A DNA stretch of 34,958 bases from Acidimicrobiia bacterium (GTDB lineage: Bacteria; Actinomycetota; Acidimicrobiia; Acidimicrobiales; SZUA-35). A model generated the notes under the pieces. It saw only the letters and a program-made list of their open reading frames with translations, searched no databases and had not been told where the DNA came from. Location: assembly GCA_029863385.1 (NCBI GenBank), contig JAOTVU010000033.1, forward strand, positions 1 through 34,958, written 5' to 3'. Positions 8,323 to 16,591 of this stretch are shown here, piece after piece (position 1 is the first letter of the stretch; every line of letters begins with the position of its first letter). The position numbers and the translations under genes were made by a program.

Positions 8323-9136
8323 TCCCACAACCACCATGCCTGCGGCGTTCCTCGGCCACGGAAGCCCGATGAACGCGCTCGAGACAAACCGCTACACCGA
8401 AGCGTGGCGGGCGTTCGGCAGCGTCTTCGGTGACGCCGTGCCCCGGCCGCGGGCCATCCTGTGCGTGTCGGCGCATTGGTACATCAACGCCACCGCCGTC
8501 ACCGCCATGGCCAAGCCCAAGACGATTCACGACTTCTTCGGATTCCCGCCCGAGCTGTTCGCCATGCAGTACCCGGCGCCGGGCATGCCGGAACTGGTCG
8601 ACGAGATCGCCGAAACCGTGAAGCCGACCTGGGTCGGCGCGGATGTCGACAGCTGGGGAATCGACCACGGCACCTGGTCGGTGCTCGTCCACGCCTTCCC
8701 CGAGGCCGACATCCCCGTCGTCCAACTCGCCATCGATGCCTCGAAGAGTTTCGACTACCACTTCGATCTCGGTCGACGCCTTGCTCCCCTGCGCGACGAC
8801 GGAATCCTGATTGTCGGGAGCGGCAACATCGTGCACAACCTACGGGCGGTGCAGTTCCAGCTCGGCGAGGTGGGTTTCGACTGGGCGATCCGGTTCAACG
8901 AAGCGGTCCGGGACATCCTGACCGACGACCCGTCGCTCATCGGGTCGATGAACGATTCGCCCGACTACCGTCCGGCCGTCCCAACCCCCGACCACTACCT
9001 CCCGATGGTCTATGCCGCCGGTCTGGCGGCCGCCGCCGACGAGCCGATGACGTCGATCGTCGACGGCTACCTGGCCGGTTCGCTGTCGATGGACGCCTAC
9101 ACCGTTGGGATGCCGGCCCCGAAAACCGCGACGTAG
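8315..9136 (+). CDS. LigB-family extradiol dioxygenase, DODA/YgiD-like
   Basis: Enzyme of 273 residues of the class III extradiol dioxygenase (LigB) superfamily, closest in appearance to 4,5-DOPA dioxygenase / YgiD. Metal-site motifs are visible: FLGHGSPMNAL near residue 13, SAHWYINATAVTAM near residue 51 and GSGNIVHNLRAVQF near residue 168. Such enzymes open catechol rings; the physiological substrate of YgiD-type proteins is poorly known. The start sits inside the binding-protein gene (8-bp overlap), preceded by a strong AGGAGGT at 8303-8309, so it should be co-translated with the flavin importer. Whether it acts on a flavin-derived or unrelated catechol is open. Confidence 0.85.
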   Translation: MASPTTTMPAAFLGHGSPMNALETNRYTEAWRAFGSVFGDAVPRPRAILCVSAHWYINATAVTAMAKPKTIHDFFGFPPELFAMQYPAPGMPELVDEIAETVKPTWVGADVDSWGIDHGTWSVLVHAFPEADIPVVQLAIDASKSFDYHFDLGRRLAPLRDDGILIVGSGNIVHNLRAVQFQLGEVGFDWAIRFNEAVRDILTDDPSLIGSMNDSPDYRPAVPTPDHYLPMVYAAGLAAAADEPMTSIVDGYLAGSLSMDAYTVGMPAPKTAT

Positions 9137-9145
9137 AATCCACCG

Positions 9146-9694
9146 ATGCCCTCGGTTCCGGTTCCCAGGCTCTCGGTCACGTCGGACGACATCACCACCC
9201 TCGACGTCGACGCCATCGTCAACGCCGCCAACTCGTCGTTGATGGGAGGAGGCGGGGTCGATGGGGCGATCCATCGAGCGGGGGGTCCGACGATCCTCGA
9301 CGCGTGCAAGGCGATCGTCGCCGCCCAGGGACCCTGTGCACCCGGCGACGCGGTGGTCACCGACGCCGGTGAGTTGCCGGCCGGGCTCGTCATCCACGCC
9401 GTGGGGCCGATCTGGGATCCCGGTGAGGAGGAGGCGATGAAGGAGACGCTGGCGTCGTGTTATCGACGTTGCCTCCAACTGGGTCTGGAACACGGCGTGC
9501 GCTCCATCGCCTTCCCCAACATCAGCACCGGCGTCTATCGCTTCCCCAAGCGGCTGGCCGCAGCGGTTGCGTTGGACGCGGTCGTCGAATGGCTGGAGTC
9601 GACCCCGGATCATCGTTACACCGACATCGTGTTCGCCTGCTTCGACGACGAGAACCGGCAACTCTACGAGATGCTGTTGGCGCGACCCGGCTGA
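9146..9694 (+). CDS. macrodomain protein (O-acetyl-ADP-ribose deacetylase-like)
   Basis: Stand-alone macrodomain of 182 residues, the MacroD/YmdB type that binds ADP-ribose and hydrolyses O-acetyl-ADP-ribose or mono-ADP-ribosyl groups. The ADP-ribose pocket is clear: VDAIVNAANSSLMGGGGVDG followed by AIHRAGG, and later ISTGVYRFP with the conserved IxTGVYG/F-like loop. The length is normal for the family. It begins 9 bp after the dioxygenase stop on the same strand, so it is probably the last gene of the riboswitch operon. It converges with the next gene at a 4-bp gap. A functional tie to flavin (FAD contains an ADP moiety) is speculation. Confidence 0.88.
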   Translation: MPSVPVPRLSVTSDDITTLDVDAIVNAANSSLMGGGGVDGAIHRAGGPTILDACKAIVAAQGPCAPGDAVVTDAGELPAGLVIHAVGPIWDPGEEEAMKETLASCYRRCLQLGLEHGVRSIAFPNISTGVYRFPKRLAAAVALDAVVEWLESTPDHRYTDIVFACFDDENRQLYEMLLARPG

Positions 9695-9698
9695 GGGA

Positions 9699-10517
9699 TC
9701 AGCGAGCCGTGCCGAAGGCGCTCAGATAGGCCGAGCCCCGCTGGATCTGGAACCACAGGTCGGGGTCGGTGGTGAGGTAACGGGTCGCCGGGTCGGAGGC
9801 GGCGAGAGATCCCGGCGGCGGCGAGGTGATCGTGTCGGGCGAGCAACCCGGGATCGCCTCGAACCGGTAGTCGTCACCGTTGGCCAGCAGCCAGGTCATG
9901 AGGGCGGCCAGATCCTCGGGGTCCGGATTCATGCCACCGTGCATGAGCACGACGTCTCCGGCCTCGACGGTCTCCAGCCGTGACAGCACGAACTCGTAAC
10001 CGAACTTCCAGTCGATCGTGTCGACGTCCCAGCGACCGGACGGAATCCAGCTCTCGTTGCTGAGTCCGGCCGTCGCGGCCAGCCGTATCAGCTCGTCGTT
10101 GTTCCTCCCGAACGGGGGCCTCCAGCAGCGCATCGTCCGCCCGACCGTCTCGGCCACGAGGCGGTTGGTCGCCCGCAGCTCGGTCAGCGCCTCGAGCGGA
10201 GGGAGTTCCGTGAGATCGCGGTGTGACCAACTGTGATTGCCGACCGCATGACCGCGACTGACGATTCCGGTCAGCATGTCCGGACTGTTCCGGGCGTTGC
10301 CGCCGATCACGAAAAACGTGGCTTTGGCGTTCCACCGGTCGAGGACATCGAGGAACTCGGGCGTCCGCGGTCCGGGGCCGTTGTCGAAGGTCAGGTAGAC
10401 GACGGGTCGGTCGTCGTCGAGCACCCGACTTGGGCCGTCATTCGACTGCGCCGGCCACGATGACAACCCGGCGAGAAGCCAGACGGCGAGGAGGCGAAGC
10501 GTCGGACGTGCAAACAC
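9699..10517 (-). CDS. exported polysaccharide deacetylase (NodB domain)
   Basis: Secreted carbohydrate esterase family 4 enzyme of 272 residues. A hydrophobic N-terminus (LRLLAVWLLAGLSSWPAQS) looks like a signal peptide without a lipobox. NodB motifs are in order: motif 1 TFDNGPGP (D45 the catalytic base), motif 2 NHSWSH (H95, H99 metal ligands), motif 3 RPPFGR, motif 4 around DVDTIDW and motif 5 LMHGG. The second Asp of the usual TFDDGP is Asn46, as in some PdaA-type peptidoglycan deacetylases. It probably deacetylates cell-wall or extracellular glycans. The start is GTG at 10517; no ATG is in frame nearby. Confidence 0.85.
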   Translation of the reverse strand: MFARPTLRLLAVWLLAGLSSWPAQSNDGPSRVLDDDRPVVYLTFDNGPGPRTPEFLDVLDRWNAKATFFVIGGNARNSPDMLTGIVSRGHAVGNHSWSHRDLTELPPLEALTELRATNRLVAETVGRTMRCWRPPFGRNNDELIRLAATAGLSNESWIPSGRWDVDTIDWKFGYEFVLSRLETVEAGDVVLMHGGMNPDPEDLAALMTWLLANGDDYRFEAIPGCSPDTITSPPPGSLAASDPATRYLTTDPDLWFQIQRGSAYLSAFGTAR

Positions 10518-10606
10518 ATCGATTCAGTCGGCGGATCGGGGGCCGAGATGAGACGTCCGGCCCGGGTGACCATGCGCCGGCAGCCGGGCGATTCGGGTGG
10601 AGCGGC

Positions 10607-11200
10607 TCAGGCCGCAGGTTCGGCTTGTCGGGGAATCGCGCCGAGGAAGGTGAGGGTCCGCTCGACGATGAGCTCGGCGGCATCCGGATCGAAATCGGCG
10701 CTGGTCGGATCGGCGATGAGGTGGCCGGTTCCGGGGTATTCGAAGACCATGGCGCCTGCCGTCCCGATCAGCTCCCGAGCGACGTCGACGTCCTCCTCGG
10801 CCCACGGATCGGAGAGGGTTATGTGGATCTGCAGTGGCAGACCGGTCGGCCACGATGAGCCGAAGAACTCCGGCGGAACGGCACTGTGGTAGAGCACGGC
10901 ACCGCTCACTGAACCGCCGGCGGACTGGGCCACCTTCTGCGCCGGCATCGCTCCGAGCGAGAATCCGGCCACGACGAACCGCCCGGCCACGGCGGCGGCC
11001 GCCTGCACCCCGCGGTCGATGATGACGTCGAAGCCGACGGACTCGGCATGAGCCAGGCCGTCGTCGACGGAGGTGAACACGGCCCCGTCGAACAGGTCGG
11101 GTAGGACCACACGGTGGCCGGCGACCTCCAGCCGTTGCGCAAACCACTTGATTCCCTCGGTCAGACCGAGCGCATGATGGAAGACGAGCACCGTTGCCAT
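10607..11200 (-). CDS. dienelactone hydrolase-family protein
   Basis: Cytoplasmic alpha/beta hydrolase of 197 residues. It opens with MATVLVFHHALGLTEGIKWF, has the nucleophile elbow GFSLG (Ser rather than the Cys of true dienelactone hydrolases), an acidic residue around SDPWAEEDVD and the histidine in GTGHLIAD, which together would form a Ser-Asp-His triad. Short proteins of this sort are common in actinobacteria and annotated as dienelactone hydrolase family; the substrate is unknown. The ATG at 11200 is chosen over a more upstream frame opening because family proteins start at this point. It is divergent from the threonine aldolase gene across a structured 483-bp gap. Confidence 0.8.
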   Translation of the reverse strand: MATVLVFHHALGLTEGIKWFAQRLEVAGHRVVLPDLFDGAVFTSVDDGLAHAESVGFDVIIDRGVQAAAAVAGRFVVAGFSLGAMPAQKVAQSAGGSVSGAVLYHSAVPPEFFGSSWPTGLPLQIHITLSDPWAEEDVDVARELIGTAGAMVFEYPGTGHLIADPTSADFDPDAAELIVERTLTFLGAIPRQAEPAA

Positions 11201-11302
11201 CAGCGCAATGTACTCGGATGTGCACCGACTCGGAGTGACCACCTTCAGACCGGACTTCGATGTCACAGGCCCCCGGCGGCCGCTGCCGGCTGAACGCTCG
11301 AA

Positions 11303-11430
11303 GGATGTTCCTGTGGGTGCAGTCCGGTTGATTGGGGGGAAAGGACTGCACCCACAGGAGCGGCGGCAACAGCCACGCTTAGCGGCTGTAAGAGCGGGAG
11401 GGATGTCGGCGGAAACATCCCACCCGCTCC
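11303..11430 (+). other. multi-hairpin structured intergenic element (candidate ncRNA, leader or MITE)
   Basis: The gap 11201-11683 has no convincing gene but holds three hairpins. H1: 11310-11325 with 11343-11358, 16 bp perfect plus one A-T, loop ggttgattggggggaaa. H2: cagcc/ggctg around 11370-11387. H3: 11392-11406 with 11415-11429, 14 pairs and one A.A mismatch, followed by ctacatttct, which is terminator-like on the plus strand. ggatgttcc (11303-11311) can also pair with ggaaacatcc (11411-11420), competing with H3. About 11425-11560 is clearly AT-richer than the surroundings. Strand is uncertain. Confidence 0.5.
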
Positions 11431-11683
11431 TACATTTCTAGTAGTAGCTATCACTGTTTACAACTAATTGGGTGATTTATCCAGTCCTCTATTTGGATCA
11501 ATCTGCTTGTTGCTGCACCTGCCTAAGTCAACAAATCTCCTTGACCATTCGCCAACCAACCGGTGGACCCGCATCGGTCACCAGGACGACCGCGGCCCCA
11601 GGCCGGTTCGGCCGGCGCCGACCCCGACCACCGAAGTCCGCCCCGTGGTCTGAATCGGCGGCATCTGCTGCCAGGATGAAGAG

Positions 11684-12691
11684 GTGATTGATCTTCGTTC
11701 CGACACCGTGACCCGACCCTCGGCGGCGATGAGGACGGCCATGGCCCAGGCCGAGGTCGGCGATGATGTGTGGGGCGACGATCCCACCGTCAAGGCACTC
11801 GAGGCCAGGGTCGCCGAGCTGCTCGGCAAGGAAGCCGCCCTCTTCGTCACCTCCGGTACGCAGGGCAATCTGTGCGCCGTCATGGCCCACTGCGCCCGGG
11901 GTGACTCGTTCCTCGTCGGGCTGCGAGCTCACACCTACCACTACGAGGCCGGGGGCGCCGCCGTGCTCGGCAGCGTGCAACCCCACCCGCTCCCCCTCCT
12001 GGACAACGGTCGGTTCGACCTTGATCAGCTGGCCGACTCGATCACACCCGACGATCCACACTTCGCCCCGATTCGGCTGGTGTGCGTCGAGAACACCCAC
12101 AACGGCATGGCCTTGCCGCTCGCCTACCACAAGCAGATGATCGACTTCGCCACCGAACACGGGCTGTCTTTGCATCTCGACGGCGCACGGCTGTGGAATG
12201 CGGCCACCGACCTCGGGGTCACGCCTCGAGAGGTGGCCGACGGGTTCGACACCGTGTCGGTCTGCCTGTCGAAAGGACTGGGCGCTCCGGTCGGATCGGT
12301 ACTGGCCGGGTCACAGGAGCTGATCGACCGCGCCTTCCGGATTCGAAAGATGCTGGGCGGTGCGATGCGGCAGTCCGGGATCGTCGCCGCGGCGGGCCTG
12401 CACGCCATCGACCATCACCTGCATCGACTGGTCGACGACCACCGCAATGCGCAGCGCCTGGCCGACGGGCTGGCCGGGATTCCCGGCGTCGAGATCCAGG
12501 GGCGCCACACCAACATGGTCTTCGCCGACCTCGGACCGGCGGTCGAGGCCATGGGCGAAGCCGCCGCGGCCAACGACATTCTTCTCGCGATCTGGGGTCG
12601 GGAGTCACGCATGGTCACCCACCTCGACGTCTCGGCCGATGACATCGACACAGCGCTGAACGTGCTCGGGGAGGCCGCGGCACGGTCATGA
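11684..12691 (+). CDS. ltaE: low-specificity L-threonine aldolase
   Basis: PLP-dependent enzyme of 335 residues that splits L-threonine/allo-threonine into glycine and acetaldehyde. It has the hallmark N-terminus [12 protein letters not shown], the [11 protein letters not shown] block, FVTSGTQGN for phosphate binding, [10 protein letters not shown], and the Schiff-base lysine K197 in [14 protein letters not shown]. The length is normal for the family. The start is the GTG at 11684 with GAAGAG just upstream. Its stop overlaps the next start as ATGA (12688-12691). It lies downstream of the hairpin-rich intergenic island, which might be its leader. Confidence 0.92.
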   Translation: MIDLRSDTVTRPSAAMRTAMAQAEVGDDVWGDDPTVKALEARVAELLGKEAALFVTSGTQGNLCAVMAHCARGDSFLVGLRAHTYHYEAGGAAVLGSVQPHPLPLLDNGRFDLDQLADSITPDDPHFAPIRLVCVENTHNGMALPLAYHKQMIDFATEHGLSLHLDGARLWNAATDLGVTPREVADGFDTVSVCLSKGLGAPVGSVLAGSQELIDRAFRIRKMLGGAMRQSGIVAAAGLHAIDHHLHRLVDDHRNAQRLADGLAGIPGVEIQGRHTNMVFADLGPAVEAMGEAAAANDILLAIWGRESRMVTHLDVSADDIDTALNVLGEAAARS

Positions 12692-13314
12692 CCGACGGAT
12701 CAGCTACAGGCACCGACATCCGGACTCTCGACCGGCACCGTCTCGAGGATCTGCTCGACTCCCACTACGAGCCGTCGATTCCTTTCGAGGAACCGATTCA
12801 CCGGGCCGCCGTCGCGGCGATATTCCGACCCGGGGCCGACGCAACCGAACTGCTGCTGATTCAACGGGCCGAGCGCCTCGGTGATCCATGGTCCGGGCAG
12901 ATGGCGTTTCCCGGCGGGCGCACCGATCCGACCGACGCCAGCCCGGAGTCAACGGCCATGCGCGAGACCCGGGAGGAGATCGGCCTCGAACTCGGACCGG
13001 ACCACGCGGTCGGCACGCTCGCCGAACTCGACGGCGGGCGCGCCACCAATCGGCTCGTCCTCGTCTCGGCACACGCCTACTGGCTCGACGGAGAGACACC
13101 GAGCCTGTCCCCCAACTACGAGGTGGCCGACACCGTCTGGGTCCCGCTGCCCCATCTGGCCGACCCCGCCCGCCACATCGACTACTACTTCCCGGCGGCG
13201 GGGGCGAGTTTTCCCGGGATTCGACTCGATGGCGACGGCCAGGTTCTGTGGGGCCTCACGCTGCGCTTCGTCGGCCATCTGTTCGAGCGACTCGGCGTGC
13301 CGTTCCTCGTGTAG
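12688..13314 (+). CDS. NUDIX hydrolase, CoA pyrophosphatase-like
   Basis: NUDIX enzyme of 208 residues resembling CoA pyrophosphatases (NudL/NUDT7-8 type). It has [20 protein letters not shown] just before the NUDIX box and the box itself ([20 protein letters not shown], then EEIGLEL) with the REXXEE core. The preceding [10 protein letters not shown] context is typical of CoA-cleaving members. It would hydrolyse CoA or a CoA derivative to phosphopantetheine and 3',5'-ADP. Translation is probably coupled to the threonine aldolase through the 4-bp overlap. A strong hairpin lies about 85 bp after the stop. Confidence 0.85.
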   Translation: MTDGSATGTDIRTLDRHRLEDLLDSHYEPSIPFEEPIHRAAVAAIFRPGADATELLLIQRAERLGDPWSGQMAFPGGRTDPTDASPESTAMRETREEIGLELGPDHAVGTLAELDGGRATNRLVLVSAHAYWLDGETPSLSPNYEVADTVWVPLPHLADPARHIDYYFPAAGASFPGIRLDGDGQVLWGLTLRFVGHLFERLGVPFLV

Positions 13315-13398
13315 GACGCCGCTGGTGCCGGCTGTTTTCCGTTCTGCGCAACCCAGGTGACTCTCACCGTCACCTGAGCTGCGAATTTCGGGTACGGT

Positions 13399-13430
13399 TG
13401 GGGGTGGCGACGAGCGTCGCCCAACCCCCA
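13399..13430 (+). terminator. strong GC-rich hairpin after the NUDIX gene
   Basis: ggcgac (13406-13411) pairs with gtcgcc (13416-13421) around a gagc loop. After a 2-nt bulge, tgggggt (13399-13405) pairs with acccccA (13424-13430), giving about 13 bp. A shorter perfect hairpin, caggtgac/gtcacctg, sits upstream at 13354-13376. Neither has a U-tract. They may end the aldolase-NUDIX transcript or be leader structure for the gene at 13611. The rest of 13315-13610 shows nothing I recognise. Confidence 0.4.
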
Positions 13431-13610
13431 TTGCGGCTTCCACCCGGGCCGGCGTGAGGGGCAAAGGAGAGTCGTCTCTTCCGCTCGGTGGTTCAACCGT
13501 TTCACTATCGAACTTCGACGAGCGGCGCACAGCGTCGTACCCGCATCGTGGCTCAGCTCAGGGGTGGCTGATGCGTGAGTGACGATGTGGGGAGCGAACG
13601 GAGATCGATG

Positions 13611-14948
13611 ATGACCAGGAACCGCGATTTCAAGACCCTCGTCCGGCGACGTATGGAGAAGACCGGCGAGCGTTATTCGACCGCCCGAGCCCACGTGCTG
13701 GCCGCCGGCGGCGGACGGTCGGGAACGACCGGGTTGGCCGCCGCCCTCGATGTGCCCGGCCTTCTGTCCCGGATCAACACCGTCGGCGGCTCACAGCCTG
13801 ACCTGGCGGCGGCCCGAAATCTCTGCGTCAACACCGGTCTGGGGGGCCCGGAAGGCCAACCGATCAGCGAGGCGCTGGCGTTCGGCCTGGCCGGTGGAGT
13901 CGGATTTCTCTACGGCGTGTTCGAGTACGGCGACATCCCGACGATGACCATCGTCGCCCGCAACCGGTCGATGCCCGATCCGTTCTGCCAGGCCCTGTTC
14001 GATCGACTGGGTGTGACGACGACCATCACCGAGACGACCGGGGCGAAGAAGGCGGCGACCACACTCGACCAGGCACTGGCCGACGGCCGACCGGCGCTGT
14101 GTACGGTCGGTGCCGGCGGCTTGCCCTACCACGGGCTGCCTCGGGACATGTCCGGCATGTCGCCGCATGTCGTCGGCGTCGTCGGCGTCGACCCGAACTC
14201 GGGCCGACTGTGGCTCGACGATCGGTCTCCCGAGCCGCTGCCGGTGGAACGGGCTGCGTTCGACGCGGCACGAGCCGCCTACCGGGCGGGCAAGCACCGG
14301 ATGGTGGTGGTGGATTCCGTGCCCGATGAACTCGACTGGACAGCCGTGCTGGAGTCGGCGGTGGCCGAAGCCGTCGAGGGCTTCGACCGCCCACCGGTCC
14401 CGCAGTTCAAAGCAAACGTCGGCCTGGCCGGTCTCACGAAGTGGTCCACCTTGTTGACGGGCGCCGGAAAGAAGGGCTGGCAAACCGTCTTCGGATCCGG
14501 GCGTCGCGCCGCCGTCGGGCTCAGCCGCCTCTACGACTGTGTCAACCACGCCTGCACGTCGGTCGACGCCGGCCGCCCGCTGTTCGCCGATTTCCTCGAC
14601 GAAGCGGCGGAGGTGGCCGGCCGACCGGTCTGGAACGATGCCGCCGGGCAGTGGCGCGCCGCCGGCGAGCGGTGGCGGGATCTGTCGGCCCTGGCCGTCG
14701 GAGCCCACCCGAACCTCGAGCGCTACGCCGAGCTGGCCGACGAGCGGGCTCGGCTGCTCGACACCGCTCGGGCGGAGTCGACGGCCGCTCTCGCCGAGAG
14801 GATGGGAGCCCTCCACGACGAGCAGCAGGTGCTGGTCAACGAGTGTGACCTGGCGGCCGACACGGCGGCCGAGCTGTTCCGCTCGATGGGGGCCGTGGTG
14901 GCCGCCATCGTCGAGGACGAAACGGAGGCCCTTGCTGGGCTCCGCTGA
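13611..14948 (+). CDS. BtrH N-terminal / DUF4872-like protein
   Basis: Protein of about 445 residues. A basic N-terminal segment (FKTLVRRRMEKTGERYSTAR) resembles a short helix seen at the start of various actinobacterial proteins. Then comes a region like the BtrH N-terminal domain, with AARNLCVNTGL, PISEALAFGLAGGVGFLYG, a middle part with MSGMSPHVVGVVGVD, and a C-terminal helical part typical of DUF4872. BtrH is an acyltransferase in butirosin synthesis, but most homologues have no known role. GGAG at 13600-13603 fits ATG 13611 better than ATG 13608; a GTG at 13575 is also in frame. No biosynthetic cluster surrounds it. Confidence 0.7.
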   Translation: MTRNRDFKTLVRRRMEKTGERYSTARAHVLAAGGGRSGTTGLAAALDVPGLLSRINTVGGSQPDLAAARNLCVNTGLGGPEGQPISEALAFGLAGGVGFLYGVFEYGDIPTMTIVARNRSMPDPFCQALFDRLGVTTTITETTGAKKAATTLDQALADGRPALCTVGAGGLPYHGLPRDMSGMSPHVVGVVGVDPNSGRLWLDDRSPEPLPVERAAFDAARAAYRAGKHRMVVVDSVPDELDWTAVLESAVAEAVEGFDRPPVPQFKANVGLAGLTKWSTLLTGAGKKGWQTVFGSGRRAAVGLSRLYDCVNHACTSVDAGRPLFADFLDEAAEVAGRPVWNDAAGQWRAAGERWRDLSALAVGAHPNLERYAELADERARLLDTARAESTAALAERMGALHDEQQVLVNECDLAADTAAELFRSMGAVVAAIVEDETEALAGLR

Positions 14949-14952
14949 CCGG

Positions 14953-15225
14953 TCAGGCGCGCCCGGCGGCTCCGCCACTTCGACGGTTGAGCCGACGCAG
15001 CGGTGGAACCGTGGTCGGCGGTTGCCGGCGAGGCGGCAGCGATTCGAGCAGCTCGGTGGTGGCCGCCGTCACGGCCGCCACCGCAGCCTCGAACACCTCC
15101 GACGTCGCCGCTGAGGGCTCCCGGATACCGCTGATCTTGCGAACATACTGTCGGGCCCCGGCAGCGATCTCCTCACCGGTTGCCGGCGGTTCGAGTCCAC
15201 GCAGGATCGTTATGTTGCGACACAT
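14953..15225 (-). CDS. DUF2277 domain protein
   Basis: Small protein of 90 residues that matches the DUF2277 pattern: MCRNITILRGLEPPATGEEI, then ARQYVRKISGI, then a helical Ala-rich tail ending in ELLESLPPRR and a short basic C-terminus. The family is widespread, cytoplasmic and of unknown function. It begins inside the end of the MFS gene (16-bp overlap, different frame, same strand) with GGAGGA immediately before the ATG, so the two are cotranscribed and probably translationally coupled. It converges on the BtrH-like gene at a 4-bp gap. Confidence 0.85.
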   Translation of the reverse strand: MCRNITILRGLEPPATGEEIAAGARQYVRKISGIREPSAATSEVFEAAVAAVTAATTELLESLPPRRQPPTTVPPLRRLNRRSGGAAGRA

Positions 15226-16520
15226 TCCTCCAGTGTGCCCGGAACCGGTCCCACCCGGGGCTCGAGCACCCGGTTGAACAGGCAGACCACCGTGGCCAGA
15301 ACCGGGATCACCGCCAAGATCAGGTTGGCCGAGCGGTAGCTGCCGGTCGCCGACTGGGTGACCGCCAGCACCACCGGCCCCACGGCCGATCCGGCAACGT
15401 TGGCGACGGTGATGAGACCCTGGATCGAGCCGATGTGACCGGTGCCGAAGTAGCCCGGCACCATGGTCGACAGCGCTGCCCTCACGCTGCCACCAACCGA
15501 TCCGAGGACGACGGCGTACAGCAGAATCGTGGCCTGCCCCGACAGGCCGGCGGCGATGACGTGAACGGCGACCAGCAACAGCATGGAGAAGGCGGGGACG
15601 AACCGGGTGCCGACCCGGTCGAGGACGTAGCCGACACCGAGCGCCGCCGCCGACGAGCCCAGAATCTGCGGGAGAAACATGATGGCGGCCTCCCCCGACG
15701 ACAGTCCCGCCTCTCCCAAGAGGTCGATCTGATGGAAGTTGAGGCCGGTGATGAGGCTCCCGCTGGCCACGCCGATGACCGCGAGAATCCAGAACTGCGA
15801 GGTGCGGGCAGCCTCGGACCGGGTGTAGGACCCGGCGGCGGATCCCGGGGCGGACTGCGGGCCCACGGCGAGGCCGGAGTCGGCGGGAGTGGCGGGATTG
15901 AACGGGTCCCCGTCGGGTCGCTGCCCGACGGACGACGGACGGTCGACCAGGCCGAACCAGCCGAGTGGCACCACGACCACGGCCACGGCAACGGCCGCCA
16001 CCAACCAGGCGATGCGCCAGCCGAAGCCCTCGATGACCTGGTTGAGCACAACCGGCACCAGCGTCATCAGCGCTCCGGCAGCCGTGGCGAGGATGCCCAT
16101 GGCCACCCCCCGACGCCGCTCGAACCACAACGCCACGGTCACCGACGACACCATCGAAAGCGAGCCCTGACCGAACATCCGGATGCCGGCGAACCCGACG
16201 ACCAACCACGGGAGGGTGTTGACTCCCGCCATCACCACCAGCGCGACGGCAAACGCCACGCCGACCAGCGTTTGCGACAACCGCACCCCTCGGCGGTCGA
16301 TGAAGCGACCGACAAAAGGCATCGCCGCCGCGCCGGTCAAGGTTCCGATCAGGTACGCCGAGCTGACCAGCGACCGACTCGTGTCGAGGGCCCCCACCAG
16401 ATGGTCGATGAAAACCGAGACCCCGATGGTTTGGCCGGGACCGGTCATGACCGCCGCAATCACGGCGATCGTCAACATCCGCCGGCCGAGGAAGGGGCGG
16501 GTCTGAGGGGTGTGTGTCAC
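15210..16520 (-). CDS. MFS transporter
   Basis: Major facilitator superfamily permease of 436 residues with about 12 hydrophobic segments split by a hydrophilic central loop (around SVGQRPDGDPFNPATPADSG). The loop 2-3 motif is GRFIDRRGVRLSQ and the matching site in the second half is GYVLDRVGTRF, both of MFS type. The general look is of the oxalate/formate-antiporter or monocarboxylate-like group, but the substrate is not predictable. The start is GTG at 16520. It is divergent from the AlkD-like gene with about 70 bp between starts, and overlaps DUF2277 downstream. Confidence 0.88.
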   Translation of the reverse strand: MTHTPQTRPFLGRRMLTIAVIAAVMTGPGQTIGVSVFIDHLVGALDTSRSLVSSAYLIGTLTGAAAMPFVGRFIDRRGVRLSQTLVGVAFAVALVVMAGVNTLPWLVVGFAGIRMFGQGSLSMVSSVTVALWFERRRGVAMGILATAAGALMTLVPVVLNQVIEGFGWRIAWLVAAVAVAVVVVPLGWFGLVDRPSSVGQRPDGDPFNPATPADSGLAVGPQSAPGSAAGSYTRSEAARTSQFWILAVIGVASGSLITGLNFHQIDLLGEAGLSSGEAAIMFLPQILGSSAAALGVGYVLDRVGTRFVPAFSMLLLVAVHVIAAGLSGQATILLYAVVLGSVGGSVRAALSTMVPGYFGTGHIGSIQGLITVANVAGSAVGPVVLAVTQSATGSYRSANLILAVIPVLATVVCLFNRVLEPRVGPVPGTLEECVAT

Positions 16521-16591
16521 CGAGCCAGGCTAACCCCCGGAGTTGTCGCCGAGCGCGTACGAAGTCGTCGAGTCTCTGTCAGTATGTGGGT

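Noticed and set aside
11263..11454. Small minus-strand ORF of 63 codons across the hairpins
   Set aside because: It has no Shine-Dalgarno or recognisable composition; its sequence is dictated by the inverted repeats.
13315..13610. Known riboswitch class upstream of the BtrH-like gene
   Set aside because: Strong stems are present, but I could not match the conserved parts of ydaO, cobalamin, SAM or glycine elements; they are left as possible terminator or leader hairpins.
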